Source of the DNA: Diacronema lutheri
Lineage: Eukaryota; Haptophyta; Pavlovophyceae; Pavlovales; Pavlovaceae
Direction of reading: 5' to 3'
Assembly (NCBI GenBank): GCA_019448385.1
Contig: JAGTXO010000011.1
Span: 524,001-588,000 of the forward strand
DNA: 64,000 nucleotides
The notes beneath the pieces are model-generated. The model did not search any database. It had not been told where the DNA came from and saw only the letters and a program-made list of their open reading frames with translations. Below are positions 43,002-53,915 of the stretch, in pieces; the first letter of the stretch is position 1, and every line of letters begins with the position of its first letter. A program made the translations under genes and the position numbers.

Positions 43002-45227
43002 GGCGGCGGGCTCGGCGGCGGGCTGGGCGGCGGGCTGGGCGGCGGGCGCGGCGGCGGGCGCGGCGGTGGGCTCGGCGGTGGGCTCGGCGGCGGCAAGGGC
43101 GGCGGTGGGCTCGGCGGCGGGCTCGGAGGCGGCGGGCTCGGCGGCGGCAGCGGTGGTGGCGGACTTGGCGGCGGCAGCGGCGGCGGCGGGCTCGGCGGCG
43201 GCAGCGGTGGCGGCGGGCTCGGCGGCGGGCTCGGCGGCGGACGCGGCGGCGGCGGGCTGGGCGGCGGGCTCGGCGGCGGCGGGCTCGGTGGCGGGCTCGG
43301 TGGCGGCGGACTCGGCGGCGGGCGCGGTGGCGGCGGGCTCGGCGGCGGGCTAGGCGGCGGCGGGCTCGGCGGCGGGCTCGGCGGCGGGCTCGGCGGCGGC
43401 GGCTTGGGCGGCGGGCGTGGTGGTGGCGGGCTGGGCGGCGGGCGTGGCGGCGGGCTTGGCGGTGGCGGTGCCTTTGGCGGGCTCGGCGGCGGCGAGAGCA
43501 CGCGCGAGTAGGCCGCCGATGCCCACGGCGACGCGCCGGCGCTCGTGACGGCGCGCACCTCAACCGTGTACTCGACGTTGGCGAGCGCGCCGGCGCAGAC
43601 GATGCCGTCGGCGGGCGGCGGCGATTCGCGCAGGGTCGGGCAGCGCAACGTGTCGGGCGGCGTGACGCGCATCTCGTACCGCGTGATGATCGAGTAGCCG
43701 TAGTTGCCCACGTACTCGCGCGGCGGCGCAAACACGAGCCGTGCGCCGACGTCCGGCCGCGACGCCACGTTGTCGCCAATCGACGTCACGTTGGGCGGTT
43801 CGGCGTGCGCGACGTGGGGAAGCGCATCAAGCGACGGGCGTTCCCGGTCCAGTTCGGCGAAGCACTCGGGCGGCAGCCCGTTGTCCACCTGCGGCGTCCA
43901 CCGCCCGCCCAACGACGCGTCGGCCGCCACGCGCGGTGCGCACTGCACGGTGCCGGCGCCCCACACGCCGGCCGATGCGTTGCACGCGATGCGGCACGCA
44001 ACCCCGACGGGCGTGAGCGGCGAGCACGCCGCGCCCGAGATGCCCGTCAGCGGCAGCCCGTTCAGCTCGCCCACCTGCGAGGCCGGCGCGGTCGGCAGCG
44101 CGCACGCGCCGAGCGCGTCGCACCGGAAGCCGCCGCGCCATTGGCCGTTCTCACACAGATTCTGGCCCGACGCGAGCAGGCCGCCGGCGCACGCGAGCGG
44201 GCAGTTCTGGCCCGAGAAGGCTCCCGCGCACGCCACGCGCGACGCGACCGTCGCACCCGCGACCGCCGGCGCCGCGCCGCACGCCTCCCCTCCGTCCGCG
44301 ACGGACACGGGCAGTAGTGCGCGCTGCGGCTCGGCCTCGCCCGCGCGCAGCCCGATGTTGCACGGCGACCAGTTTGGCGCGGGGTTGAGCGTAAAGTCGA
44401 GCGCGGCGCCGCCGCACGCGACTGCGGCGCGCGGCGCGCGGCGCGCGGCGCGCGGCGCGGGGGCGGTCGGCGGGGTCGTGCGTCGCCCGCGCGGTCGGCG
44501 CGGTCGCGGTCGGGCGTGCACGGCGCAATCCCGCGCGGCGCGAGTGGCGCGCACCCCCAAAGCAGCCGTCGCCGGCGGGCGCGAGCTCGGTGCCATCTAG
44601 CCCCGTCACCCAGAAGGCATGTGCGCCCGGCCGCAGCCCAAACACCGACGCGTAACGCCAGACGCTCAACTCGTGCGCCGAGCCCCCCCACGAGGAGAAC
44701 GCACAGTTCTGCGGCGCGCCGGGCGGCAGCGGCGCGCCAAACGGCGCATAGCCGGCGGTCGGAAGCGTGACGCTTGCTACGGTCTCGCCATAGCACGTGA
44801 GCGTGTGCCTGTGCGTGAAGAGCGGGCCCAGGTCGGCCGAGCCCGCGTCCGGCGCGGGCACGCGCCGGCCGCCGCACGCGAGCGACGCGTCGCCGAGCGG
44901 CAGGGCCGCGCTGAGCGAGCGGCGCAGCTTGGCGTTGGCCGAATTGGCGGGCACCCCACCCGCATCGCACGCGCCGACGAACGGCGCGCTGATCGTCTCG
45001 CCATTCTGCAGCTGCATGTGCAGCGTCGCGGCCGGGTGTGCGTCAAACTGGGCGGGCACGGCCGACCTGTTGTACGAGGCCGGCAGCGCCCCTGCGAAAA
45101 AGAAGGTGACCACGTTCGGGTGGTGAGGGCTCGTCGCCGTGCAGATTACCGCGAGGCGGGCGCCTGCCTCACGCGCGCACAGCGCGTGCACCAGCGCCAC
45201 CGCCAACGTGCGGCGGGCCCGCGCCAT
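40952..45227 (-). CDS. Secreted-type transmembrane protein: haptophyte-like ectodomain, FN3, proline-rich stalk, acidic tail
   Basis: Two exons, 45227-44555 and 44421-40952, 1,380 residues; donor gtgcgc after Phe-Gly, acceptor gccgcag, joining in frame. Signal peptide MARARRTLAVALVHALCARE. The N-terminal ectodomain (LAVICTATSPHHPNVVTFFF, later GAPQNCAFSSWGGS, then VACAGAFSGQNCPLACAGG and CENGQWRGGFRC) is a paralogue of the N terminus of the giant protein at 54 kb. A fibronectin-III-like unit (EYTVEVRAVTSAGASPWASA) precedes a Pro-Pro-Pro-Ser stalk at about residues 532-724 (42920-43497). A folded domain (VDFVLAGDASSFDERLFEEK) and a Gly/Asp linker lead to a membrane helix near 870-895 (VIALLCTSLCCACAVGVGCW), then an acidic tail (TFDVDEEDEDEDEEDG) and a disordered cytosolic region. 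Likely a cell-surface adhesion or wall-contact protein; function unknown. Confidence 0.75.
42920..43497 (-). repeat. Proline-rich stalk of the FN3 surface protein
   Basis: About 190 residues of Pro-Pro-Pro-Ser, with Pro-Arg and Pro-Leu variants, on the minus strand. Same style as the tracts of the giant gene but more varied, with no block recognisably copied between the two genes. Confidence 0.9.
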
Positions 45228-45405
45228 GCGGTACGAAGGTCGGTTACGGAGGCGGGATCGTAACCGTCGATTGAGCGCGTCGAGTCGCCGACGCCGTCGG
45301 GCACGGCGCCATGTGTTCGACACTCAGGTGCTGCGCGGCGCGCGGGGGCGCCGCGCGGCAAGCCGCGCGTGCCGAAGTTGATGCGCCTGGCCTCCGCTGC
45401 TCGCG
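45228..45405. promoter_or_regulatory. Divergent promoter, FN3 surface protein / GT8
   Basis: 178 bases between the two starts, somewhat longer than the other divergent gaps. It contains gtaaccgtcgat (45259-45270). Regulatory role inferred from position. Confidence 0.4.
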
Positions 45406-46772
45406 ATGCTGGCTGGCCACTGGCCAGAGGCCACCCGGGGGCGGCCTGCTGCTGCGGAGGACGGCTCCGCCGGCAACTTCAAAGTCAGCATGGCGCCAGA
45501 CGAGACGGCGACGCTCCTCGCGTCCGACCAGACTGGCGGTGTGCCGACGGTCGCGCGCAAGAGGCGGCTCATCGTCCTCGCGGCCGTGCTGCAGATGGCC
45601 TGCTGGTCGTGCGCGCTCGTCGGCCTCGTCATGCTCACGCGCTCGTGGCTCGCAGCGCGCGCGTGCTCGCGCCGAGCGTACGCGACGATCCTCACGCGCA
45701 ACGTGGGCGGCACCGGCGCGTCGCCGTGCTACACGGCGGCGGTCGCGCTGCTGCTGCGCAGCTGGTTGGCGACGCATTCACGCTACCCGCTCCTCCTTCT
45801 GCACACCGCCGACCTTGACGCCGGCATGCGCGCCATCATCGACGAGCGGCCGGGTGCGATCGTGCCGATCCGCACCGAGCAGATCGAGCAGCCCGGCGCG
45901 AGCAGGGGCGACCTGGGCGCGATGGCGACCAAGCTCAACCTGTGGACGCTTGGCGGCCCGGGCGGCTACGAGCAGATCGCCTATTTCGATGGGGACCACG
46001 TCTTCCTCTCCAACGCGGATTCGATCTTCGATGCGTGCGGCTGCGTGCAGCCCTTCTGCGGCGTCTGGGACCCGCGCATGCCCGTGCACAGCTTCGCGCG
46101 CACATTCGGCGAGCCCGCCTCGGAAAACTACACCCGCATGCTCGTCAACGCGGGCATGCTGGTCATCCGGCCCGACCCTGCCGCTGCCGCGTTCTTGCGC
46201 GCGCAGTGGGCGAGGCGCGCAGAATTCATGACCGCGGACCTCGGAATGGTCGCGACCGGCTCGGATCAAACGTTCTTCAACCACGTGCGGCGCATCCGCT
46301 GCCCGCCGTGCGCGCGTCCAGCCCGCCCCGCTTTGCGGCCAGCGGCGCGCCGCGCCGACGCGCCGCGCCGTCCGCGCGCGCGCGCGCGCGCTCGCGGCGC
46401 TCGCAGATGATGGGCGAGCACTTCCGCATCGTCGACGAGGGGTACAACTTGCTGCACATCGGCCGGACGTCGCTCGCCACGCCCGACCTGCACGCGTACC
46501 GCCGCTACCTGAACCTGAACGGCACGGCGATGGACCCTGCCGTCCCAACCGTGCCCCACCTGAAGGCGTGGACGCGTGGCAAGGCGCTCGTCGAGAAGGC
46601 TGTGCACCGCGCGCTGCGCGAGCGCCTGGTCGACACCGATCCGTACATCAGCCAGCTCCTTCGCGGCCGCTTCTGCGCGCGCGACAAGAAGCGGCCAGTC
46701 ATGAGGCCGCCCGAGCCGCCAACGGTCGCGCGCCCACAGCGCCACCACCGACGCCGACGCCTGCAATCGTGA
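45406..46772 (+). CDS. GT8 family glycosyltransferase, type II membrane
   Basis: Two exons, 45406-46284 and 46407-46772, 414 residues; donor gtgcgg, acceptor cgctcgcag, joining FFNH to MMGEHF. A later ATG at 45490 (MAPDETATLL) has a better start context and may be the true start. One N-terminal membrane anchor (LIVLAAVLQMACWSCALVGL) would place the enzyme in the Golgi lumen. Catalytic part: YATILTRNVGG, KLNLWTLGGPGGYEQIAYFD with the metal-binding DGD right after, NAGMLVIRPDP, and GSDQTFFNH. These are the order and spacing of glycogenin/galactinol-synthase-type GT8 enzymes, which use UDP-sugars. The acceptor cannot be read; surface glycans are plausible given the neighbouring proline-rich protein. 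Confidence 0.82.
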
Positions 46773-46828
46773 TTGAGCGGGTCGCCCGCATTCGCTCAAT
46801 GAGTGGCGGATGTGCTGTCCACACCGTG

Positions 46829-47737
46829 CTACGCACTCTCGGCGCTCCAGTGCTCTTCCCGAGCGGGGACCCTTCCCTCTTCCCTCCCCCTCTCCTCCTC
46901 CCCCTTTTGGCGCGCGGGTTGCGTGCGCCCGACGCCGTGCGCGAGAAGCAGCAGGCGCGCGCTCGCAGGCGCGACGCGCACGTGCGCGTCGTGGTCTGAA
47001 ATGTGATTGCCGCCCGGCTCAAAGAATGCGCGGAGCGCGTGCACGGCCTCGCGCGGCAGCTCGGCCGCCGCCGCGGCCGAGCAGCGCTGCGGCACGAGCG
47101 CGGCAAGGTATTCATTGAGCTGCGCGGTGCGCGCCTCGACGACACGCGGACTGCGCGGCTGAAGCACGGCCTTGCTCGGCAAGCTAGCGCCCACCGGGGC
47201 CGCGCCCAACCGCGCGAGGGCGAGGTGGAGCGCCTCAAATTCACGGAAGCGGCGGTGCACGAGCCACGCCGAGCCCTCCGGCGCATGCACGCGCACGGCG
47301 AAGGCAACGAAGGCGCTTCCCAACGCGTCTCGACGCGTCTGCGAAGCGCGCGGCTCGATCGCCGCGTGCTCGAGCACGAGCGCGCGTGCGGCGGACGTCA
47401 ACGGCGCGTTGTCGCACGGGAGCGCGTGCGCGACGCGCGCAAGCGCGTCGAGCTCTGCGTGCTCTCGCGCGAGCAGCTGGGCGCACGCCTCGCACAGGCG
47501 ATTGGGCTCGAGCGCGTGCGAGGCGCCGGGCATGCCGACGCCCGGCGCATCGCACGCGTCGTGAGCGGCGGCGTCGCGCTCTCCGCCGCCGTCTCCGCCG
47601 CCGTCTCCGCCGCCCGGCGCAAGCTTGACCATGGCGAGCGCAGCGCGCAGCCGCTGCACCTGCGACTCGCGCGCGATCAGCTCGCGCTCGCGCTGCGCCG
47701 CCTCGGCGCGAAGCAGCATACCGAGCTCGGCAGACAT
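46829..47737 (-). CDS. Small PX-domain protein
   Basis: Single exon, 302 residues, start MSAELGMLLRAEAAQRERE. The N-terminal half is a short coiled coil followed by a Gly/Asp-rich linker and a helical part (ALEPNRLCEACAQLLAREHA). The PX domain is in the second half: SAFVAFAVRVHAPEG, HRRFREFEALHLALARLG with the RR-F-EF signature, and the loop ASLPSKAVLQPRSPRVVEA, followed by LNEYLAALV and LRAFFEPGG. It resembles the minimal PX proteins that bind PI3P. The open frame continues upstream past this ATG, but that part is antisense to the next gene, so 47737 is chosen as start. Head-to-head with the Sfi1-like gene. Confidence 0.75.
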   Translation of the reverse strand: MSAELGMLLRAEAAQRERELIARESQVQRLRAALAMVKLAPGGGDGGGDGGGERDAAAHDACDAPGVGMPGASHALEPNRLCEACAQLLAREHAELDALARVAHALPCDNAPLTSAARALVLEHAAIEPRASQTRRDALGSAFVAFAVRVHAPEGSAWLVHRRFREFEALHLALARLGAAPVGASLPSKAVLQPRSPRVVEARTAQLNEYLAALVPQRCSAAAAAELPREAVHALRAFFEPGGNHISDHDAHVRVAPASARLLLLAHGVGRTQPARQKGEEERGREEGRVPAREEHWSAESA

Positions 47738-47825
47738 ACCCTCAAGCGCCCATCGTGCGCCTTTGTTTTGAACCAACCGGTGGCGAGGGAGGTGGCGGCG
47801 GTGGCCGGCGTGCTTGGCGGCGGCG
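47738..47825. promoter_or_regulatory. Shared divergent promoter, small PX / Sfi1-like
   Basis: Eighty-eight bases between start codons, with a gttttgaacc spot at 47765-47774 as the only AT-rich stretch. Role inferred from position. Confidence 0.45.
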
Positions 47826-49802
47826 ATGATCACGCACGCGTCCGCGGCGCGCGGCGCGATGCTGCACGAGCTGCGGCGCGAGCAGCAGTCGATGATCGAG
47901 GAGCAGATGGCGCTCGAGCGCAATCTGCGCTGGCTTCTGCACCACACGCGCCGCGCGCCGGCCGTAGTGTCAGTGCCGGCGCCCGCGCTCGAGCAGGTGC
48001 CGCCCGCGGCGCCGATAGCCCGGCGTCCGGCCTCGCCGGAACGCGCGCAGATCGTGCTGTACGGCGCGCACGCCATCGACGCGCAGATCTGGGCGCTGCG
48101 CGCCTGCGCGCGCCTCGTGAACGAGCCGTGCCTCCGTGCGCTCGTCTCGTGGGCGCGCGCGGCCGCGTGTCTGCGCGCGCGGCGCGACGCGCTCGCGCGC
48201 TGCGTCGAGGTAGACGCGTCGCGCCGGCTTGCGTGCGCGCTGGACAGTTGGACACGCGCTCGCCTGGCCGTTCTGTGCGCCCGCCAGCTCGACGCCGCGC
48301 GTGCTGCTGCAAGCGCCAGCTCGGCGCGCGAGCTCGCGCGCGCGCACGAGGACGCGGCGGAGCGCGCGGGCTCGGCGGATGCGCTGCTCCGCGCGGCGGC
48401 CGAGCGCGCGCGGCTCGCCGCCCTCGGCGCCATCGCGCGAGGCGACCGAGCCTCGACGCTCGGCCCTGCGCTCACCGCCTGGCGCGACGCTGCGCGCGCG
48501 CTCACGCACACGGCAGCACTCGACGCACGCGCCGTGCGGACAGCGGCGCTCGCGGCGCTGCTCTTGCCACGCGGGGTGGGCAGCGACGCAGGCGGCGCAA
48601 CGCGCGCTCCTGCTGCGCGCGCGTTGCGCCGCTGGCGCGCTGTGCGCGCGCGCGCGCACGCGCGCGCGCGCGCGCGCCGTGCCGCGCTGCGCGCGCACGC
48701 TGGCCGCCTGCTCGGCCGGTGGGGGGCGCGCGCGCGCGCTCGCGCGAGACTGCACGCGGCGCGGCGCGAGGCGCTCGGTCGCGCGGTCGACGGCCTCGCC
48801 ACGCGCCGGCTGACCACCGACGTCTGCGTCGAGCGCTGGCGCGCAGGCGTGTGCGCGCAGCGGCGCCCGCCCGAGCTCTCCGTCGTGCTGAGCGCTTCGC
48901 ACGCGCTCTCCGACGGCGGGTACGCGCTGCGCGCACTCGGTGATATGGTGGAGGGCGCGCTCGCTGCGCTCGCAGGCGCAGCCGCAGCCGCGCGCGCGGA
49001 CGAGGCGCGGGCGCGCGCGCTGGTGAGCGCGCGCGACGCGACCCTCGCAGAGCACGCGCGCGCCAATGCCGAGCTGCACGCGCAAGTCGAGCGGCTGGCG
49101 GGCGCACTGGGCGAGCGCCGGAGAGCGGACGCGCTCGCGCTGCGATCGCTCGCGCCCGCGCGCAGCCGCGCGAGCGCCGGCGCGGTCGGCGACGGCGCGG
49201 ACGCGGCCGACGCAGCGCGGCCCAACGGCGGCGAGGTGGAGCGCGCGGCGCTCGAGCAGCAGCTGCGCGCCGCGCGCGCGCGCATCGGCGCGCTCGAGCG
49301 CGTGCTCGCCGCGCCGCCGCCCGCCGCCGCGCGTGACGAGGCGGCGCTCGCGTCGGTCGGGCCCGGCGGCGGCCAGGACGCGCGGCCGCACGCGACGCTC
49401 GCGCTGATGCGCACGGCGGCGGTGCAGCAGCGCGCGCTGGCCATCGAGCTGCGCAGCGCCGAGGCGGAGGCTGTGCGCCTCCTCGTCGAGCGGCCGAGTG
49501 CCGCACGCTACCACCTCGCACAGGCGCAGGCGGACGCGGACGCGGCGCGCGCTGATGCGGCCGTCACGCGCGCGGCGGAGCTCGAGGAGGAGGCGCGGCG
49601 CAGCGACGCGCAGCTGGCGGTCGCCACACGCAAGCTGGTGGACGCGCTCGCACAGCTGCGCGCCGAGCGGGCACGCCACGCGGCGGCGCTCGGCGCCGTG
49701 TTGGAGCCAGAGGCCGAGGGCGCAGCGGCCGGCGCGCGGCGCTCTGACCGGGACCAACAGCAGCGGCCGGAGCCGGTGGCCCAAAGCGGGGGGTCAGGTT
49801 GA
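47826..49802 (+). CDS. Coiled-coil protein with Sfi1-like Trp-Arg repeats
   Basis: Single exon, 658 residues from ATG 47826 (MITHASAARGAMLHELRREQ). Residues about 95-345 contain repeats with a Trp followed by basic residues at roughly 25-35 residue steps: [84 protein letters not shown]. This is the pattern of Sfi1-type centrin-binding repeats. The C-terminal half is coiled coil (AEAVRLLVERPSAARYHLAQ and following). A basal-body or centrin-fibre role is inferred from the repeats; the repeats are degenerate and Arg-rich composition could mimic them. Otherwise a hypothetical protein. Confidence 0.6.
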   Translation: MITHASAARGAMLHELRREQQSMIEEQMALERNLRWLLHHTRRAPAVVSVPAPALEQVPPAAPIARRPASPERAQIVLYGAHAIDAQIWALRACARLVNEPCLRALVSWARAAACLRARRDALARCVEVDASRRLACALDSWTRARLAVLCARQLDAARAAASASSARELARAHEDAAERAGSADALLRAAAERARLAALGAIARGDRASTLGPALTAWRDAARALTHTAALDARAVRTAALAALLLPRGVGSDAGGATRAPAARALRRWRAVRARAHARARARRAALRAHAGRLLGRWGARARARARLHAARREALGRAVDGLATRRLTTDVCVERWRAGVCAQRRPPELSVVLSASHALSDGGYALRALGDMVEGALAALAGAAAAARADEARARALVSARDATLAEHARANAELHAQVERLAGALGERRRADALALRSLAPARSRASAGAVGDGADAADAARPNGGEVERAALEQQLRAARARIGALERVLAAPPPAAARDEAALASVGPGGGQDARPHATLALMRTAAVQQRALAIELRSAEAEAVRLLVERPSAARYHLAQAQADADAARADAAVTRAAELEEEARRSDAQLAVATRKLVDALAQLRAERARHAAALGAVLEPEAEGAAAGARRSDRDQQQRPEPVAQSGGSG

Positions 49803-50280
49803 GCCAACCGCCCGACGCCAGGCCGCCCGACGGCCTCGCGCAAAGTGCGCACCGGCGGCAGCCGGCAGGGAGTCGCGTCTTTGCAAAACCAGAGTCAGAC
49901 TCGACGACTTTGACGAGTTCTCTCCACTCTTCCGACTCGGCCTCCTTGGCACACTCCCCCCGGGCACGCGCGCCGCGCCGCCGGGCCCGAAGCGGGCCCG
50001 GCCGGCCGGCCGAGCGCAGCAGCGCGCATGACGCCGCCGCCGCCGCGGGTGCACCCGCGCGGGCACGCCCACGGATGAGGCATCGCAGCTTGGCCGGGCG
50101 GCAGCCGCACGTCCAATGCTCGGGCAGCGCGCGGCAAGCAGCGCGGCGGCGGTGTGCGGGCCGCACACTCTCACTGCACCCGGGTCCTGGGGCCGGCCCT
50201 ACAGCAGAAAAAAAAAAAAAATTGCCTCCGGCCAACGCCACGATCGACGGCTTGTGCCCAGCGAGGCGCAGGCGTGCGCA
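49803..50280. other. Intergenic, 3' of Sfi1-like gene and 5' of ABC transporter
   Basis: 478 bases. Contains a run of A at about 50206-50220 just upstream of the transporter start, rare in this DNA. An upstream in-frame ATG at 50116 exists but would add a low-complexity leader read through the A-run (KKKK). Promoter and leader of the transporter are expected here. Confidence 0.5.
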
Positions 50281-52163
50281 ATGCGTCGGTGCCAGTCAGC
50301 CATGACGATTTTGGTGGTCGTCTGGCTCGCCGATGCGCTCGTCCACCTCGCGCTCGCGACGTGTGCGCACGAGCCGCCTACGATGCGCCCGTGGCGGCGG
50401 CCGTTTGTGCTCGGTGACTCGGTGGTCGATCTGGCGGCGCTCGCGCTCGGCCGGGGCGTCGCGCTGCTCGCGCTGTTGCTTGCGCTCCGGCGCGGAGCGC
50501 GCGCAGTGCGCGCGCCACCGAGCGGCGGTCTCGCGCCGCTCGCCGAGCCGCTGCTCGAGCCGGTGGCCGACGCGTCGGCGGCGGGCGCACCCAGCGCCGC
50601 GCCCGAGCCGCCCGCCGCCGCGCGCGCGCGCACGCTCGCGGCGCGCGCGCGGCTCGCGAGCCGCGCGTGGCTGGGCGCGCAGGTCGGCTACATCGTGGCC
50701 AAATGCCTGGCGCGGCTGGTGGTTGGTCCGCCGGCGGAGGCGGCGCTGCGTTCGCGCGAGGCGTACTTCTGGGCCGCCATTGGCTTCTCGTCTGCGCTCT
50801 GCCTGCTCGAACACAGCGCGCTCTGCGCGCGCGCGCTCGAGCCGGCGCTCCGGCCGGTGCGCGACGCGGCCGCCGGCGCGCCGGCGCGCCGGACGCGCAT
50901 GTCGGACGTGCTCGCGCTGTGCGCGCCCGATTGGCCGTTTTTCGTACAGGCCTTCTGCGGCCTGACCGTCGCCGCTGTGGGCGAGTCGCTCATCCCGTAC
51001 CTGTACGGCGAAATTTTGAACGAGATTGCCCTCTCGGCCGACCCAGCTGCGTTCCGCCGACCGATGCTGCAGCTCGTGCTCACCGCGGCGGTGACGGGCC
51101 TCGCAACGGGCGTGCGCGGCGCGACGTTCACCGTCCTCGGCGCGCGCTTTTCCACGCGCCTCCGCCAGCGCCTCCTCGATGCGCTGCTGCGCGCCGAGCT
51201 CGGCTTCTTCGACGTGACCAAGACGGGCGAGATCTCATCACGGCTGAGCGCGGACTGCCAGAAGGTGGGCGACCAGGTGGAGCTCAACGTCAACGTGTTC
51301 GTGCGCTCGCTGCTCCAGGTCGTGCTCACGACCGCCGCGATGGTCGCGATCAACTGGCGCCTTGGCCTCGTCGCGTTCGTCAGCGTGCCGCCGATCGTCG
51401 TGGCGTCGCGCGAGTTCGGCGCCTTCATCCGCGCGCTCACCAAGGACTACCAGAAGGCGCTCGCCGACTCGACGGCGGTGGCGGAGGAGGCGCTCGGCGC
51501 GATGCGCACCGTCCGCGCCTTCGCCGCCGAGGGCGAGGTCTCCGCCGCGTACGGCCGCGACATGGCACGCTACCGCTCCCTCGTATATCGCGAGGCGGCC
51601 GCCTACTTTGGCTACTCGGCGCTCACGTTCACCTTCTTGCCGTACTGCTGCGCGTGCCTCGTGCTCTATTACGGCGCGCAGCTCGTGCACCAGGGCGGGA
51701 TGCGCCCGGGCCAGCTCGTCTCCTTTGTCTTCTGTGCGCGCGCACCGCTGCGCGCCCGGCGCTGCGCTGCGCCCACCGCACCCGATCGTCCACCGCCGCG
51801 CTGCGCGCCCGGCGCGGCGCAGACCTGCAAGCGCTGCAGTCGTCGTTCAACTCGCTCGCGTCCATCTACACGGGCCTCACGCAGGCCGTCGGTGCGGCCG
51901 ACAAGGTGTTCGAGTGGATTGAGCGCGAGCCGCAGCTGCAGCCGCGCGGTAGTCTGCGCTCGACCGACAGCACGCCCGCGCGCGGTCTCGTCGAGCTGCG
52001 CGACGTGCACTTCGCCTACCCGACGCGGCCGGAGGCGCAGGTGCTGCGCGGCGTCTCGCTCCGCGCCGAGCCCGGCGAGGTGCTCGCGCTGTGCGGCGCG
52101 TCCGGCGGCGGCAAGTCATCGGTGCTTGCGCTTGTCCAGCGGTGGTATGACGCGGCCGTCGCT

Positions 52164-52195
<32 letters not shown>

Positions 52196-52982
52196 CGTGC
52201 TCCTCGACGGCATCGACGTGCGCGAGTACGACTCGCGCTGGTTCCACCACAACGTGAGCGTCGTCAGCCAGGAGCCGACGCTCTTCTCGCGCACGATCCG
52301 GCAGAACGTCCTCCTTGGCCTCGAGCCGCCCGACGAGCTCGGCGCGCGCCGGCGGACGGGCGGCGCTCTCGCGCTCGGCCTTGCGGGTGGCGCGCTTGCC
52401 GCCGCCGCGCCCGCCGCCGGCGCGGGGCGGGCGTGGATGCAGGACGAGGTCGAGCGCGCGTGCCGCGAGGCGAACGCGCACGACTTCATCGTCGGCTTCC
52501 CCAAGGGCTACGAGACGGAGGTAGGCGAGCGCGGCGTGCAGCTGTCGGGCGGGCAGAAGCAGCGCATCGCCATCGCGCGCGCGCTCGTGCGCAGGCCGCG
52601 CGTGCTGCTCCTCGACGAGGCGACGTCTGCCCTCGACACCGAGTCGGAGGCGCTCGTGCAGGGCGCGATCGACGAGATGATCGAGCGGTCGGGCGGGCAG
52701 ATGACGGTGCTCGTGATTGCGCACCGGCTCTCGACGATCCGGAACGCGTCGCGCATCGCCGTTATCGCAAACGGCGTCGTCGCAGAGGTGGGCACGCACG
52801 ACGAGCTGCTCCGCCGGCCGCACGGCGCGTACGCGACGCTCGTGCGGATGCAGCTCAGTGGGCACAAGTCCGGCCGGCTCACCCAAATGGCGGGCACGGA
52901 GCCCCCGCGCGCGGACGACGGGCGCGCACTTGGCGCCCACGCGCCCGTGGTGGACGGCCCACCGGTGCTGGCAGCGGAGTAG
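50281..52982 (+). CDS. ABC transporter, ABCB half-transporter (TAP/ABCB9-like)
   Basis: Two exons, 50281-51733 and 51823-52982, 870 residues; donor gtgcgc, acceptor gcggcgcag, giving VFYLQALQSSFNSLASIYTG in frame. It has an N-terminal membrane region beyond the core (ILVVVWLADALVHLALATCA and more), as in ABCB9/TAP, then a six-helix core (FCGLTVAAVGESLIPYLYGE, the intracellular loop FFDVTKTGEISSRLSADCQ, LGAMRTVRAFAAEGEVS). The nucleotide-binding domain is complete: Walker A GASGGGKSS, Q-loop VSQEPTLFSRTIRQNV, signature LSGGQKQR, Walker B VLLLDEATSALD, H-loop IAHRLST. An Ala/Gly insert lies between Q-loop and signature. It should work as a dimer in an organelle membrane, exporting peptides or lipids; substrate unknown. 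Start could be 50302 (MTILVVVW). Confidence 0.92.
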
Positions 52983-53029
52983 TTGTGGGAATGTGGGTCC
53001 TACGGGCAAAGAGTCGCGAGCGTCGGCCA

Positions 53030-53915
53030 TCACTTGCGAAGCTCCGCGACAAACTCGTCCTTGGTCATCGGCTTCGAGAACATGCCGTACGTGCCGCCCG
53101 TCGACGCGCTCTGCGCCGCCTCGGACGTGGTGGCCGTGCAGTCGGTGAGCGTCACGACATTGAAGCCCTTTTCGTACGCCGTGCGCATCGTCGACTCAAC
53201 GCAGCAGTTGGTGAGGAAGCCGCCGAGAACGATCGTCTTGATGCCGTTCTGCACGAGCAACTCCTCAAGGTTGGTCCCGGGGAAGGCGTCAAGGCCCTTC
53301 TTGCCCACGACGAGCAGGTCGCCGTCCTTTGGCCGCATCGGCTCGACAAAATCGGCGTTCCACGTGCCTTCGACGAAGAGCTTGTTGTCATTGACACCCG
53401 CGAGGATGCCCAGCGCCTTGTTCGGGTTGTCCGTCATGTCTTCGCGAAAAAGGATCGGCGAGTGCACCACCTGGCGCGGTACGACGGAGGAGGCGATGGG
53501 CCGCGACGGCGCGCGCCGCGCCGCGCCGCGCGCCGAGCGCCGCGCGCGCGTGGCCGCGCACCTTCGCGCCGGCGGCGCGAGCAGCCTCACACGCCTCGAC
53601 TGTCTTGGCGATCATCTGCGTCTGCCCCATGACCTCCTTGACCGCGTCGTGTAGTTTGCCGCCCTCCGCAGCGAACTCATTTTGGTACTCAATGAGGACG
53701 AGCGCGGTCGTCCTCGGGTCGATCGGCTCGCCGCCGTGCGCGTCGGCGGCGGAGAATGTACGGTCTGAGCTGCCGCCGCGCATCGCGCCGATGCGTGTCG
53801 CCGCTAGCCGCGACGAGGGCGCCGACGACGCGAGCGCGGCGCAGGAGAGGACCGCGATGGAAGGAGGAAGCATGGCGGCGTCACCGGCAGGCGCAGCGTC
53901 TGTTGCATATGTCAT
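53030..53915 (-). CDS. Isochorismatase-like cysteine hydrolase
   Basis: Two exons, 53915-53562 and 53470-53030, 264 residues; donor gtgcgc, acceptor gcgccag, joining GAKV to VHSPILFRED. After an N-terminal leader of about 65 residues (possible signal or transit peptide: PPSIAVLSCAALASSA) the fold begins PRTTALVLIEYQNEFAAEGG. Nucleophile Cys lies near residue 206 in VLGGFLTNCCVESTMRTAYE, and the family's cis-peptide Gly-Phe-Leu-Thr is present. The first catalytic acid, usually Asp in DMQNDF, is Glu in IEYQNEF, as in a known subgroup. The end SKPMTKDEFVAEL is also typical. Substrate unknown; the superfamily includes nicotinamidase and N-carbamoyl hydrolases. It converges with the transporter across 47 bases. 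Confidence 0.85.

Noticed and set aside
47970-49784. 600-codon minus-strand frame opposite the Sfi1-like gene, and the upstream extension of the small PX gene
   Set aside because: No motifs and poor composition. The small PX gene has a good ATG at 47737, with a typical divergent gap to the next gene.
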